Assembly (NCBI GenBank): GCA_035399665.1
Contig: DAOPJM010000027.1
Coordinates: 1 to 24,514, forward strand
Source of the DNA: DAOPJM01 sp035399665
GTDB taxonomy: Bacteria; Bacillota; Clostridia; Christensenellales; CAG-138
Length of the DNA stretch: 24,514 nucleotides
Direction of reading: 5' to 3'
Of this stretch, positions 7,127 through 14,984 are shown piece by piece. Within the stretch, counting starts at the first letter, position 1. The number at the start of each line of letters is the position of its first letter. Both the position numbers and the translations under genes were made by a program. The notes beneath the pieces were generated by a model. It saw only the letters and a list, made by a program, of their open reading frames with translations, was not told the origin of the DNA and did not search any database.

Positions 7127-10100
7127 TGAACTTTACCAAGGAGCAGCGGGCGGCGATAACGACTGAGGGCAACGTTGTGGTATCGGCGGCGGCGGGCGCG
7201 GGCAAGACGGCGGTTTTGACCGAACGCGTGGTAACGCAGGTGGCATCGGGCATTCCCATAGACAAGATGCTCATATTGACCTTCACGCGCACGGCGGCGG
7301 CCGAGATGAAGCACCGCATAGCCAAAAGGCTCAAGACCGAGGCGGCGAATTGTGAGGATGAGCAGAGGCGCGTGTATCTCTTGGAGCAGGCGGACAGCGT
7401 CGGCAACGCTTCCATATCCACCATTCACAGCTTCTGTCAGAGGGTGGTCACAAGGCACTATCACATAGCGGAGCTGTCCCCGCAGGTTCGGACGATGGAT
7501 GAGACCGAGGCGGCGGCGCTCAAGGCGGAGGTCATGGACACGCTCATGACGGAGCTTGCCACCGACAGCAAAGAGAGCTATCGGCTGCTGCTGGAGAGCT
7601 TCGGCAGCGAGTCGAGCCTTATACAGAGCCTGAATAAGCTGTTCGCGTTTCTTCAGGCGCAGCCTGACCCCGAGGGATGGATACGGGACGCAGGGGAAAA
7701 TTGTGATAAATATGAGCGGTTTTTACATATTCGGGATGTACTTTTGGCGGGCGCGAAGGAGGACGTTTCGGAGGCCTGTCATCAGCTTGAGCGTGTCAGG
7801 GACGAGCTTGAGCCGGAGTATGGCAAGGTAATATCAGGCATAGATACGACGCTGCTTGCGGTACGCGGAGCCTTGCTGCAAACTGACGCGGAGTACTACG
7901 CGCAGAGCATCAACGCCGTGGCGTTCCCAAGGCTGACCTATCCCAGGGGGACGGAGGACTTCATAAAGGTTCCGGTCAAGGACGCAAGGGACGAGCTGAA
8001 GCGGCTTATCTTGGCCCAGGCTTCGCTGTTCGTCAAGGACGGCGGGCAGCTCTGGCAGGAGCAGCTTGAGCTTTCGCCCGCGACCAAGGCGCTGACAGCC
8101 GCTATGCTTCGCTTTATGGAGCTGTACTCCATGGAGAAGCGGGAAAAGGCCGTGATGGACTTTGACGACCTTGAGCATCATTGCCTTACAATACTTGCCG
8201 ATTCGAGCGTTGCGGACGAGTACCGCAAGCGCTATCGACACATAGTGGTGGACGAGTATCAGGATTCCAACCGAGTTCAGGAAGCAATACTGACACGAGT
8301 AAAGCGCGAGGACAACCTGTTCCTTGTGGGCGACGTCAAGCAGAGCATATATGGCTTTAGGATGGCGGATCCGAGCTTGTTCTTAGAAAAGCTTTCGGAG
8401 TACAGCGGCAAGCGCGGCACGGCAATCTATCTGAACGACAACTTCAGGAGCGGCGATGCGGTAATCAACGCCGTAAACGCCGCGTTCATGCGATTGATGA
8501 ACATGGACACCTGCGGCATGGATTACGGAACTCAGAGGCTTGTGCGCGGAATCGAGCAGCCCCAAGGCTGCGCACAGCTGCATATAGTGGAGCGCGAGGG
8601 CGAGGACATGCTGGACGCGCAGGCCGAAGCCACACTCTGCGGCAACGAGCTTATTAGGCTCATGAACGAGGAACTCTATACCGACGTCAAGGGCGGCGAG
8701 CAGCGCAGGTACCGTTACAGCGATTTTGCCGTACTGCTCAGAAGCACTACCAACGCGAGGCTGTGGGCGCAGACGCTTTCGCGCATGGGCATACCCTGCT
8801 TCGCGCAGCTGAGCGGCGGCTACTTCGACACAATAGAGGTCATGCTGCTGATGAACCTGCTGTCAGTAATTGACAATCGCAGGCAGGACATACCGCTGCT
8901 GTCGGTCATGCGCTCATGCTTCGGCGGCTTTGACGATAAGGAGCTGATAGAGCTTCGCACCCGCGTACCCAAGGGCGATTATTTGGACTGTCTGCTTGCG
9001 GCGGCGGACAGCGAGGGGGCTTTGGGCGAGCATGTGAGGCGGTTCATGGGGTTCTTGGATTACTACCGCGACGCAAAGACGACGCGGCCCGTGTCGGAGC
9101 TTGTGGCGCACATACTGGACAACACGGACATCTATCCGGTGATGGGAGCGCTTGCGGGCGGGGCGCAGCGCAAGTCCAACCTTGACGCACTTGTCGAGAA
9201 GGCGAGGGACTTTGACAAGGGCGGCGGGTACTCGGTACATGGCTTTCTCAATTATATGTCGCAGGTCAACAAGAACGCAAGGATGGGCGAGTCGCAGACC
9301 GCCACGGCGGATGTGGTTCAGCTCATGTCAATACACAAGTCCAAGGGGCTTGAGTATCCCGTGATATTTTTGGGCGGCTTAGGTACGAACTTTAACCGTC
9401 GCGACCTGTCGGAGGACCTAATCCCCTATTCGACGCTTGGATTGGGGCTGCGCTGTATGGACAGCTGCGGAGTGAAGCATGAGTCCGCCACGCGCAAGGC
9501 GATATGCAGGGAGCTGAGGCGCGACATGACCGCCGAGGAGCTTAGGGTACTGTATGTCGCGATGACAAGGGCGAGATCGCGGCTTTGGCTTGTGGGCAGC
9601 GCGAGAAAGGCGGACGAGAAGCTTGGAAGCGTGACCGAGCTGACGAATTCCGAGATACGCGGGGAGGCGAACGCCCTAAAGTGGCTGCTGTTCGCGCTGA
9701 ACGGACAGGTTCCCGTATATGCACATAGGAAGGAAGAACTTCTTGCCGTTCCCGAAGCCGAACCTGAAGCCGCGTTTGTGAGTGAGAAATCGCTTGTCGA
9801 ACCGCTGAGGCTGCGGCTCTCGTGGAGCTATCCGTTCGCAAGTGAAACAACCCTGCCCAACAAGACCTCCGTAACGGAGCTGACCGAACGCAGTCAGACC
9901 GAGTACGACGTTCCGAGCTTCGCTGCAAAGGGCGAGAGCGCGACGGCGTTGGGTACGAGCGTTCATAAGCTGCTTGAATCCATTCCCAAGGGCGAGTACG
10001 ATGAAAGGGTCGTGCGTGAGCTTGCGGCCAAGCTTGGAATCATCGACCGACGCGGCATAGAGGGAGTGATATGGTTTCTGGGTACGGAGCTGTATGGCAG

Positions 10101-10434
10101 GATGTCCAAGGGCACGGACTTGCAGCGTGAGCTTCCATTCTCGTATGCCGTGGACAGCGAGGAGCTGTTTAATACGCCGTCGTCGGACAGAGTGCTGCTG
10201 CAAGGAGTGATAGACGCTTGCTTTATCGAGGACGGAGAGTGGGTTTTGATAGATTACAAGACCGACAACACCATGGGTATTCCCCCAAAAGAGTACGCCC
10301 AAAGGCATACAAAGCAGCTTGAGCTGTACGCCAAAGCGCTTGAGAAGCTGTCAAAGAGGCGGGTGCGCGAAAGCTATTTGGTGCTGCTGAGGGCGAAGGC
10401 TGCGGTGAGGATGGGAGCTGACGAGCAATGGTGA
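7123..10434 (+). CDS. addA: ATP-dependent helicase/nuclease subunit A
   Basis: This 1103-residue protein is AddA, the UvrD-family 3'-5' helicase and nuclease subunit of AddAB. Visible motifs in order are the Q-like FTKEQRAAI (4-12), Walker A AAAGAGKT (22-29), Walker B VVDEYQDSN with D377-E378, GDVKQSIYGFR (about 403-413), QLMSIHKSKGLEYPV (about 730-745), and motif VI LRVLYVAMTRARSRLWLV. The C-terminal RecB-type nuclease has LIDYKTDN with D1044 and K1046. ATG 7123 and ATG 7126 are both possible, as GGAGG at 7112-7116 suits either; the first overlaps addB by 4 bases. The 3' end overlaps the next gene by 7 bases. B. subtilis AddA is about 1230 residues, so this is a compact but apparently complete version. 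Confidence 0.97.
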   Translation: MMNFTKEQRAAITTEGNVVVSAAAGAGKTAVLTERVVTQVASGIPIDKMLILTFTRTAAAEMKHRIAKRLKTEAANCEDEQRRVYLLEQADSVGNASISTIHSFCQRVVTRHYHIAELSPQVRTMDETEAAALKAEVMDTLMTELATDSKESYRLLLESFGSESSLIQSLNKLFAFLQAQPDPEGWIRDAGENCDKYERFLHIRDVLLAGAKEDVSEACHQLERVRDELEPEYGKVISGIDTTLLAVRGALLQTDAEYYAQSINAVAFPRLTYPRGTEDFIKVPVKDARDELKRLILAQASLFVKDGGQLWQEQLELSPATKALTAAMLRFMELYSMEKREKAVMDFDDLEHHCLTILADSSVADEYRKRYRHIVVDEYQDSNRVQEAILTRVKREDNLFLVGDVKQSIYGFRMADPSLFLEKLSEYSGKRGTAIYLNDNFRSGDAVINAVNAAFMRLMNMDTCGMDYGTQRLVRGIEQPQGCAQLHIVEREGEDMLDAQAEATLCGNELIRLMNEELYTDVKGGEQRRYRYSDFAVLLRSTTNARLWAQTLSRMGIPCFAQLSGGYFDTIEVMLLMNLLSVIDNRRQDIPLLSVMRSCFGGFDDKELIELRTRVPKGDYLDCLLAAADSEGALGEHVRRFMGFLDYYRDAKTTRPVSELVAHILDNTDIYPVMGALAGGAQRKSNLDALVEKARDFDKGGGYSVHGFLNYMSQVNKNARMGESQTATADVVQLMSIHKSKGLEYPVIFLGGLGTNFNRRDLSEDLIPYSTLGLGLRCMDSCGVKHESATRKAICRELRRDMTAEELRVLYVAMTRARSRLWLVGSARKADEKLGSVTELTNSEIRGEANALKWLLFALNGQVPVYAHRKEELLAVPEAEPEAAFVSEKSLVEPLRLRLSWSYPFASETTLPNKTSVTELTERSQTEYDVPSFAAKGESATALGTSVHKLLESIPKGEYDERVVRELAAKLGIIDRRGIEGVIWFLGTELYGRMSKGTDLQRELPFSYAVDSEELFNTPSSDRVLLQGVIDACFIEDGEWVLIDYKTDNTMGIPPKEYAQRHTKQLELYAKALEKLSKRRVRESYLVLLRAKAAVRMGADEQW

Positions 10435-11738
10435 AGCTGCCCGAAGAATTTTTATGCAGGATGAAGGATGAGCTTGGGGCGGAGTTCCCAAGCTACATGG
10501 CCGCGATGGAGCTGCCGCCAATGCGTTCGCTTCGCGTGAATACGTTGAAGGCTGACGCGGGGGAGCTGTACCAATACCTGGGTTTCAATCCTGTCCCCAA
10601 CGGCGTATGCGATGAAGGCTTTTTGGTTCCGAACGATTTCGACGTCAAGCGCAGCGCGGCCCACGCGATGGGGCTTTATTATATGCAGGACGCGTCGGCG
10701 CAGCTGCCCGCGAAGCTGCTTGACGTCAAACCGGGTATGCGCGTGCTTGACCTTTGCGCGGCGCCGGGCGGAAAGACGACACAGCTTGCGGCCGGCATGT
10801 GCAATCGCGGGATTTTGGTCGCCAACGAGCCGGTATATTCGAGAGCCAAGGTGCTTACAGGCAACTTGGAGCGCCTCGGCGTTACCTGCGCCGTCGTGTG
10901 CTGCGAACGCCCGGACGCGCTTTCGAAACGCTTTCAAAACTATTTTGACGCGGTGTTGGCGGATGCTCCGTGTTCGGGCGAGGGTATGTTTCGAAAGGAG
11001 CCAAACGCCGCAGGGGAGTGGTCTGTTTCACAGGTCGAGACCTGCGCAAGGCGGCAGAGCAACATACTTGAATCGGCCGCAGCGATGCTTAAGGAGGGCG
11101 GCAGGCTGATGTATTCGACCTGCACCTTTTCAAAGGAGGAGAACGAGAACGTCATTGACGAGTTTCTGTCGAGGAACAGAGACTTTAGGCTGTTGAGCTT
11201 CAGTCGGCTTTACCCGCATAGCTGCATGGGCGAGGGACAGACAGCGGCACTGCTTATGAAGGGCGAAACAGCCCATGAAATCGAGCCTTTTGCGCCTGCG
11301 CCCGCCGTAATTAACCGGCGGCTTTACCCCGAGCTTTACAGCTTCGCAAACGAATACCTTGACATGGGGAAGCTTCCGCATGGGACGCTTATAGGTTTGC
11401 AGGACGGCAGAAGCATGATAAGCCCCTTGAGAGCGGACGAGCTTGGAGGACTGCGGGTGCTGAGGAGCGGCCTTCTTTTGGGTGAGCTGCGCGGCAAGCT
11501 GTTCATGCCCGCCCATGCCCTGGCTATGGCCGCGCGCGACGCCGCGCTTGTACGCCGTTTGGAGCTTGGCGATGATGAGCTTGTAAGGTATTTTGCGGGC
11601 GAGAGCCTGCCTTCACGGGAGCTTCGCGGCTGGGCGGCCGCCTGCTGTCGGAGTAAGGCCTGCGGGCTTGTCAAATGCGGTGCGGACGCCGTGAAAAATC
11701 ATTATCCAAAGGGCTTGAGGACGACGCCGGGCAAATAA
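10428..11738 (+). CDS. rRNA (cytosine-5)-methyltransferase, RsmF/NOL1-NOP2-Sun family
   Basis: This 436-residue protein is an S-adenosylmethionine-dependent RNA m5C methyltransferase. The SAM-binding motif is VLDLCAAPGGKT (106-117). The two cysteines of the catalytic cycle are C182 (DAPCSGEGMFRKEP) and C232 (YSTCTFSKEENENV). The C-terminal part (about 300-436), ending near NHYPKGLR, resembles the PUA-like extension of RsmF/YebU-type enzymes, so 16S rRNA is the likely substrate. The specific cytosine cannot be read from the sequence. The start ATG at 10428 overlaps the addA stop (ATGGTGA), and GGGAG (10413-10417) lies 10 bases upstream, so translation is probably coupled. It closes the addB-addA operon; the 3' side runs into the repeat-rich gap region. 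Confidence 0.92.
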   Translation: MVKLPEEFLCRMKDELGAEFPSYMAAMELPPMRSLRVNTLKADAGELYQYLGFNPVPNGVCDEGFLVPNDFDVKRSAAHAMGLYYMQDASAQLPAKLLDVKPGMRVLDLCAAPGGKTTQLAAGMCNRGILVANEPVYSRAKVLTGNLERLGVTCAVVCCERPDALSKRFQNYFDAVLADAPCSGEGMFRKEPNAAGEWSVSQVETCARRQSNILESAAAMLKEGGRLMYSTCTFSKEENENVIDEFLSRNRDFRLLSFSRLYPHSCMGEGQTAALLMKGETAHEIEPFAPAPAVINRRLYPELYSFANEYLDMGKLPHGTLIGLQDGRSMISPLRADELGGLRVLRSGLLLGELRGKLFMPAHALAMAARDAALVRRLELGDDELVRYFAGESLPSRELRGWAAACCRSKACGLVKCGADAVKNHYPKGLRTTPGK

Positions 11739-11879
11739 CAGAACAGCTCAAAAATAGTGGCGAACCGCGTTCGTCCGCACCATATAGTCAACCCCCGTTC
11801 ACCCTGCAAACCCCTTCCTTAACCCACCCGCTCCCCCACGCACCCCCGCCTTCTTCATTTCCCGTATCCCCCACGCAAC

Positions 11880-11979
11880 NNNNNNNNNNNNNNNNNNNNN
11901 NNNNNNNNNNNNNNNNNNNNNNNNNNNNNNNNNNNNNNNNNNNNNNNNNNNNNNNNNNNNNNNNNNNNNNNNNNNNNNN
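11880..11979. other. assembly gap (100 N)
   Basis: Exactly 100 consecutive N mark a scaffold join of unknown true length. Repeat sequence also found elsewhere in the window lies on both sides, which may be why assembly broke here. Confidence 0.99.
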
Positions 11980-11980
11980 C

Positions 11981-12090
11981 AGTCAAGAAGCGCTCACGGC
12001 GGGAATAACTCCTCTTGGTGTCATCCTGAGCCTGCCGAAGGATCTTGCCAAAAACATAACAGTCAAGAGTTGCTCCCCCCGCGCAACCCC
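11981..12090 (+). repeat. dispersed intergenic repeat, copy 1
   Basis: The order is AGTCAAGA, GCTCACGGCGG, TGTCATCCTGAG (12019-12030), GAAGGATCTTGCCA (12037-12050), AGTCAAGA (12061-12068) and GCTCCCCCCGCGC. The same parts in a similar order occur at 24261-24373, and the central part alone recurs at 19462-19495. The left end is cut by the gap. Confidence 0.8.
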
Positions 12091-12193
12091 GCCCTCCTCA
12101 TTACCCCCCTTTTCAACTAAACACAGCCGCAAACGGCGTTGCTGCTCTCAACAAAAAAACGCTTAACTATTTCGGATGTGTATCATATTAAGC

Positions 12194-12221
12194 TTGCAAT
12201 TCGTAAAGAATGTGTTATAAT
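12194..12221 (+). promoter_or_regulatory. promoter of the DUF1294 gene
   Basis: TTGCAA (12194-12199) and a perfect TATAAT (12216-12221) are 16 bases apart. Transcription would start near 12228, which excludes the in-frame ATG at 12210. Confidence 0.75.
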
Positions 12222-12275
12222 TCTATTTGTTTGAATGTGGGCAGTGACAGAACAATGGGGAGAACGGAGGAAGTC

Positions 12276-12542
12276 TTGGCTTATCTCTACATATATTTAT
12301 TTATTGCAAACGTATTTTCTTTCATTATGTTTGGAGTCGATAAGCGTGCGATGACCAGGCGGGCGCCCAGGGTATCCGATCAGATATTGTTTGCTTTGGC
12401 GGCTGTCGGCGGCAGCATTGGCGCGCTGCTCGGCATGGCGTTCTTTGGCAACAAGAACGGCGAGCAGCAGTTCACGATAGGCATACCCGCAGTACTCGTG
12501 ATTCAGGTCGCGGCGGTGATACTCTTTTCAAGGTTGGTGTAG
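12276..12542 (+). CDS. DUF1294 family small membrane protein
   Basis: This 88-residue protein matches the DUF1294 family of small integral membrane proteins of unknown function. It has a first helix (YLYIYLFIANVFSFIMF), the family signature F-G-V-D-K-R, a second hydrophobic region with GGSIGALLGM, and a final helix (IPAVLVIQVAAVILF). I prefer the TTG at 12276 as start, because GGAGG (12266-12270) lies exactly five bases upstream and the first helix begins at once. ATG 12255 is the alternative and has no Shine-Dalgarno. A strong promoter precedes the gene and a terminator follows at 12607-12646, so it is probably transcribed alone. The role is unknown. Confidence 0.85.
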   Translation: MAYLYIYLFIANVFSFIMFGVDKRAMTRRAPRVSDQILFALAAVGGSIGALLGMAFFGNKNGEQQFTIGIPAVLVIQVAAVILFSRLV

Positions 12543-12606
12543 AGTACAATCAACAGGGACAGGAAACGACTTTACCGACACGGACAAAAGCATAGCCTGA
12601 CAACAA

Positions 12607-12646
12607 CGACGTTTTGTTTTTTATCAAAGCGTCGATTTGTATTTTT
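12607..12646 (+). terminator. intrinsic terminator after the DUF1294 gene
   Basis: CGACGTTTTG (12607-12616) pairs with CAAAGCGTCG (12625-12634) over 10 bp including one G-U pair. ATTTGTATTTTT (12635-12646) follows. It separates the DUF1294 gene from the spoVAC pair. Confidence 0.7.
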
Positions 12647-12697
12647 GGCGCGAAATGCGGACAGACTTATTTTATGTATCGAAAGGAGGCTAGCTTT

Positions 12698-12946
12698 TTG
12701 CGCACGACCTATTTCATGTTGGCGTTGGGCTTGATACTGCTGACAGTCGCGCTTGCGATACTGCTGCCGCTTGCGCTCAAAGACGATACTCCAAGGTCGG
12801 ATTCCATAAGTTTTGTGAAAGGAAATATCATGCCCGAACACACGAGGTTTTACAAGGTAGCGATGCATGGCGGGGGCGGAGAACAGCTTCCCGCGGATAG
12901 AGAGACGAGGACGCCTGTAATACAGGAGAAGGGGATAAGGCAATGA
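12698..12946 (+). CDS. small single-helix membrane protein upstream of spoVAC
   Basis: I do not recognise this 82-residue protein. It has one N-terminal hydrophobic helix (about residues 5-28, rich in Leu/Ala) followed by a polar tail of about 54 residues with a Gly-rich patch (MHGGGGEQ). The start is TTG 12698, chosen because a very strong AAAGGAGG (12682-12689) lies eight bases upstream. The in-frame ATG at 12674 precedes that site. The stop overlaps the spoVAC start (ATGA), so the two are probably translated together, and the protein may act in the forespore membrane with SpoVAC. That role is inference from position only. Confidence 0.65.
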   Translation: MRTTYFMLALGLILLTVALAILLPLALKDDTPRSDSISFVKGNIMPEHTRFYKVAMHGGGGEQLPADRETRTPVIQEKGIRQ

Positions 12947-13389
12947 ACAACGAGTCAAAAGCCTATCAGCAAAAGGTCGAGGAGCTTGCCCCGCGCTCAA
13001 AATCCTTGGGTTCCTGCCTAAAGGCATTTTGGGTGGGCGGGCTTATCTGCTGCATAGGGCAGCTCATTTCCGACGCGGGAAGGCTATGGCTGAACCTTGA
13101 CAAGGACGACTGCTCCGCGCTCACCGCAATAGTGCTTGTGTTCCTCACCGCCCTGCTCACAGGCATAGGCGTGTTCGACCGAATCGCCGCCTATGCGGGA
13201 GCCGGTACGGTCGTGCCGATAACCGGCTTTGCCAACTCGATTGCCGCGCCCGCCGTGGAGTACCGCTCGGAGGGTCTTGTCTTGGGCGTTGGCGCCAAGA
13301 TGTTCACGGTAGCCGGTCCCGTACTCGTTTGGGGCATAGGCGCAAGCGTGGTCTACGGCGTGCTGTATTGGCTTATCGGTCTAATATAA
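12943..13389 (+). CDS. spoVAC: stage V sporulation protein AC
   Basis: This 148-residue integral membrane protein matches SpoVAC, a forespore inner-membrane component of the SpoVA channel. That channel takes up Ca-dipicolinic acid during sporulation and releases it in germination; Bacillus SpoVAC behaves as a mechanosensitive channel. The signature AGAGTVVPITGFANSI is followed by EGLVLGVGAKMF. Hydrophobic segments lie near residues 28-45, 62-78, 85-105 and 118-148. The start ATG 12943 overlaps the upstream gene. In Bacillus and Clostridium spoVAC is normally followed by spoVAD and spoVAE. Here neither follows, and the next gene is an opposite-strand ATPase, so this is an isolated spoVAC or the rest of the cluster is elsewhere. 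Confidence 0.93.
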   Translation: MNNESKAYQQKVEELAPRSKSLGSCLKAFWVGGLICCIGQLISDAGRLWLNLDKDDCSALTAIVLVFLTALLTGIGVFDRIAAYAGAGTVVPITGFANSIAAPAVEYRSEGLVLGVGAKMFTVAGPVLVWGIGASVVYGVLYWLIGLI

Positions 13390-13460
13390 CTGCTAAGGCA
13401 TACAGGTTGCGCGGGAGATTCATATAAGAAAGACGCACGCAGGGCTTGGGAAGGACGGGC

Positions 13461-14753
13461 TTACAGCAATTCACGCGCTCTTGCGGCAAGGTAGAACGGC
13501 ATATTCGTAATCTGTCCGTTTTTCATATACTCCATCTTGGAAAAACGTATAGCGTGCTTAGGTTGCTTTTCCGCGATGTAGTGCTTGAACGATGGAGCGG
13601 ATTTATCAGTGCCGCCCTTTGCTTCCACGGGAACAATCTCTGTACCGTATTGCAAAAGGAAGTCGATTTCTCCGTTTCTGGTTGCGCAGTATCGCGGGTC
13701 CGCATCGAATTGCCCGCGCAGCTGTTGCAGGACATAGTTTTCGGTAAGCGCCCCCTTAAACTGATAGTCTCCCTTTAGAAGAATGGCGCTGTTATCCAAC
13801 CCTGCCATAAACTTCAGCAGCCCCGTGTCAAAAAGAAACAGCTTGAAACAATCAAGGCGGTCGAACGCGGAAAGCGGGTGCTCAGGTTTGGAAACGTTGT
13901 ATACACGACGGAGCATACCGGCCGAGACCAACCATTCAATGGCTTCCTCAAATTCCCTTGCCCGTCCGCCTTCTCTTACGGCTCCATACATGAATTTCTC
14001 GTTAGGCTTGGCAAGCTGAGATACGATGCTGCGGAACACCATGAGTATTCGACCGCTGTTGACTTGACCGTTGTGCTTGGAAAAGTCATTTTCGTAGATT
14101 TCGACCAACTCATGTTGTATTTGTTTTACCATATTAGGATCGCCATATTCTGCCCATGAAGCAACGCATTCCGGCATACCGCCGATTATTAGGTAATTAT
14201 TGTAAGCATCGATCAAACGACTGTGGAAGATAGTCTCGATGTGCTGTTCCTTTTCTATCCCGCGATAGTAAGCATACAGCGACTGTGACGTTGCCTCAAG
14301 GAACTCATCGAACGTGAGCGGAGCAATATCTATGAGATTGACCATTCCGACAGGGTAGGACTTGGGCTGCGCAAGCAATGTACCCAAAAGACTTCCCGCG
14401 GATATCACATGGTACTCATTCGCCTTCTCTTTGAAGTATTTCAATGAATTCAGCGCTTCGGGACACTCCTGAATCTCATCGAAAATTATCAAAGTATCAT
14501 GAGGGAGTATCTTTCTGCTTGAGATGAGTGAGAGCAGCTCAATGATACGCTGCGGATTCTTGTTCGTCTCGAATATGGACTTCAGTTCATCCTCTTCATC
14601 GAAGTTGAAGTACACATAATCGGAATAGCAGCTTCGCCCAAACTCCTTCATCAACCAAGTTTTCCCGACTTGTCTCGCGCCGCGAAGCACAAGCGGTTTT
14701 CTGCAATCGCCGGATTTCCATTCAATCAAGTTGGCAATGGCTGTTCGCTTCAT
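13461..14753 (-). CDS. AAA_14/DUF4143 family ATPase
   Basis: This 430-residue protein belongs to the widespread ATPase group with an N-terminal AAA_14 domain and a C-terminal DUF4143 domain. Walker A is GARQVGKT (25-32), Walker B is IIFDEIQ (89-95), and a sensor-like ISAGSLLG lies at 117-124. The C-terminal part contains EIDFLL and VPVEAKGG, the acidic and E-x-K pattern of a PD-(D/E)xK nuclease-like fold. The cellular function of this family is not established. ATG 14753 is preferred because AAGGATGG lies eight bases before it; ATG 14765 is an alternative. The gene looks more AT-rich than its neighbours, stands alone, and has a repeat-rich control region, all consistent with an acquired accessory gene. 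Confidence 0.88.
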   Translation of the reverse strand: MKRTAIANLIEWKSGDCRKPLVLRGARQVGKTWLMKEFGRSCYSDYVYFNFDEEDELKSIFETNKNPQRIIELLSLISSRKILPHDTLIIFDEIQECPEALNSLKYFKEKANEYHVISAGSLLGTLLAQPKSYPVGMVNLIDIAPLTFDEFLEATSQSLYAYYRGIEKEQHIETIFHSRLIDAYNNYLIIGGMPECVASWAEYGDPNMVKQIQHELVEIYENDFSKHNGQVNSGRILMVFRSIVSQLAKPNEKFMYGAVREGGRAREFEEAIEWLVSAGMLRRVYNVSKPEHPLSAFDRLDCFKLFLFDTGLLKFMAGLDNSAILLKGDYQFKGALTENYVLQQLRGQFDADPRYCATRNGEIDFLLQYGTEIVPVEAKGGTDKSAPSFKHYIAEKQPKHAIRFSKMEYMKNGQITNMPFYLAARARELL

Positions 14754-14777
14754 TTCGATTACCATCCTTCGGATAAG

Positions 14778-14795
14778 GTGTTAACAGCTTAACAC
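14778..14795. promoter_or_regulatory. inverted repeat, possible operator of the ATPase gene
   Basis: GTGTTAA (14778-14784) and TTAACAC (14789-14795) form a perfect inverted repeat around CAGC. It lies 25 bases upstream of the preferred ATPase start, a place where a bound repressor would block expression. Confidence 0.5.
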
Positions 14796-14854
14796 ATTTT
14801 TTCATCAAATTCAATGGGTGAATTACACGTTTTTACAGAATTAGCAGATGAAAT

Positions 14855-14892
14855 TAACACATATTTACGAAAGCGACATCTTATATGTGTTA
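14855..14892. promoter_or_regulatory. second inverted repeat of the same TAACACA motif
   Basis: TAACACATAT (14855-14864) and ATATGTGTTA (14883-14892) are a perfect 10-bp inverted repeat separated by 18 bases. The half-sites share TTAACACA with the repeat at 14778-14795, giving four related half-sites within 115 bases upstream of the ATPase gene. Confidence 0.5.
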
Positions 14893-14940
14893 GCCATAGC
14901 AATTTTTTCGTTAGGTTCAAAAAGCAGCTCAGGAAGCATG

Positions 14941-14970
14941 TAAGCCCCGCGCTATATTGCGCGGGGCTTA
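14941..14970 (-). terminator. strong hairpin after the pheST-cyclase operon
   Basis: A perfect 12-bp stem, TAAGCCCCGCGC (14941-14952) with GCGCGGGGCTTA (14959-14970), has a 6-base loop. It lies 14 bases beyond the cyclase stop codon. No T-run follows on the minus strand, so it may be a weak terminator or a 3'-end stabiliser. Confidence 0.55.
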
Positions 14971-14984
14971 TGACGCTTTAGTGT

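Larger units (their letters stand above)
11739..12193. other. gene-free C-rich spacer with assembly gap and dispersed repeats
   Basis: No credible gene is present here. The left part (11790-11879) is strongly C-rich on the plus strand and contains CCCGCTCCCCCACGC-type sequence. Bases 11880-11979 are 100 N. The right part begins with a repeat module that is also found at 24261-24373. An open frame that appears to run from 11675 to 12166 crosses the N run and has no coding character. Confidence 0.8.

Noticed and set aside
9676..10308. Long minus-strand frame (210 residues) opposite addA
   Set aside because: It is an antisense shadow of a GC-rich gene with clear AddA motifs on the plus strand; no Shine-Dalgarno or domain is visible.
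11675..12166. Open frame of 163 residues on the plus strand
   Set aside because: It runs through the 100 N and through repeat sequence, lies inside the end of the methyltransferase gene, and has low-complexity Pro/Ser content.
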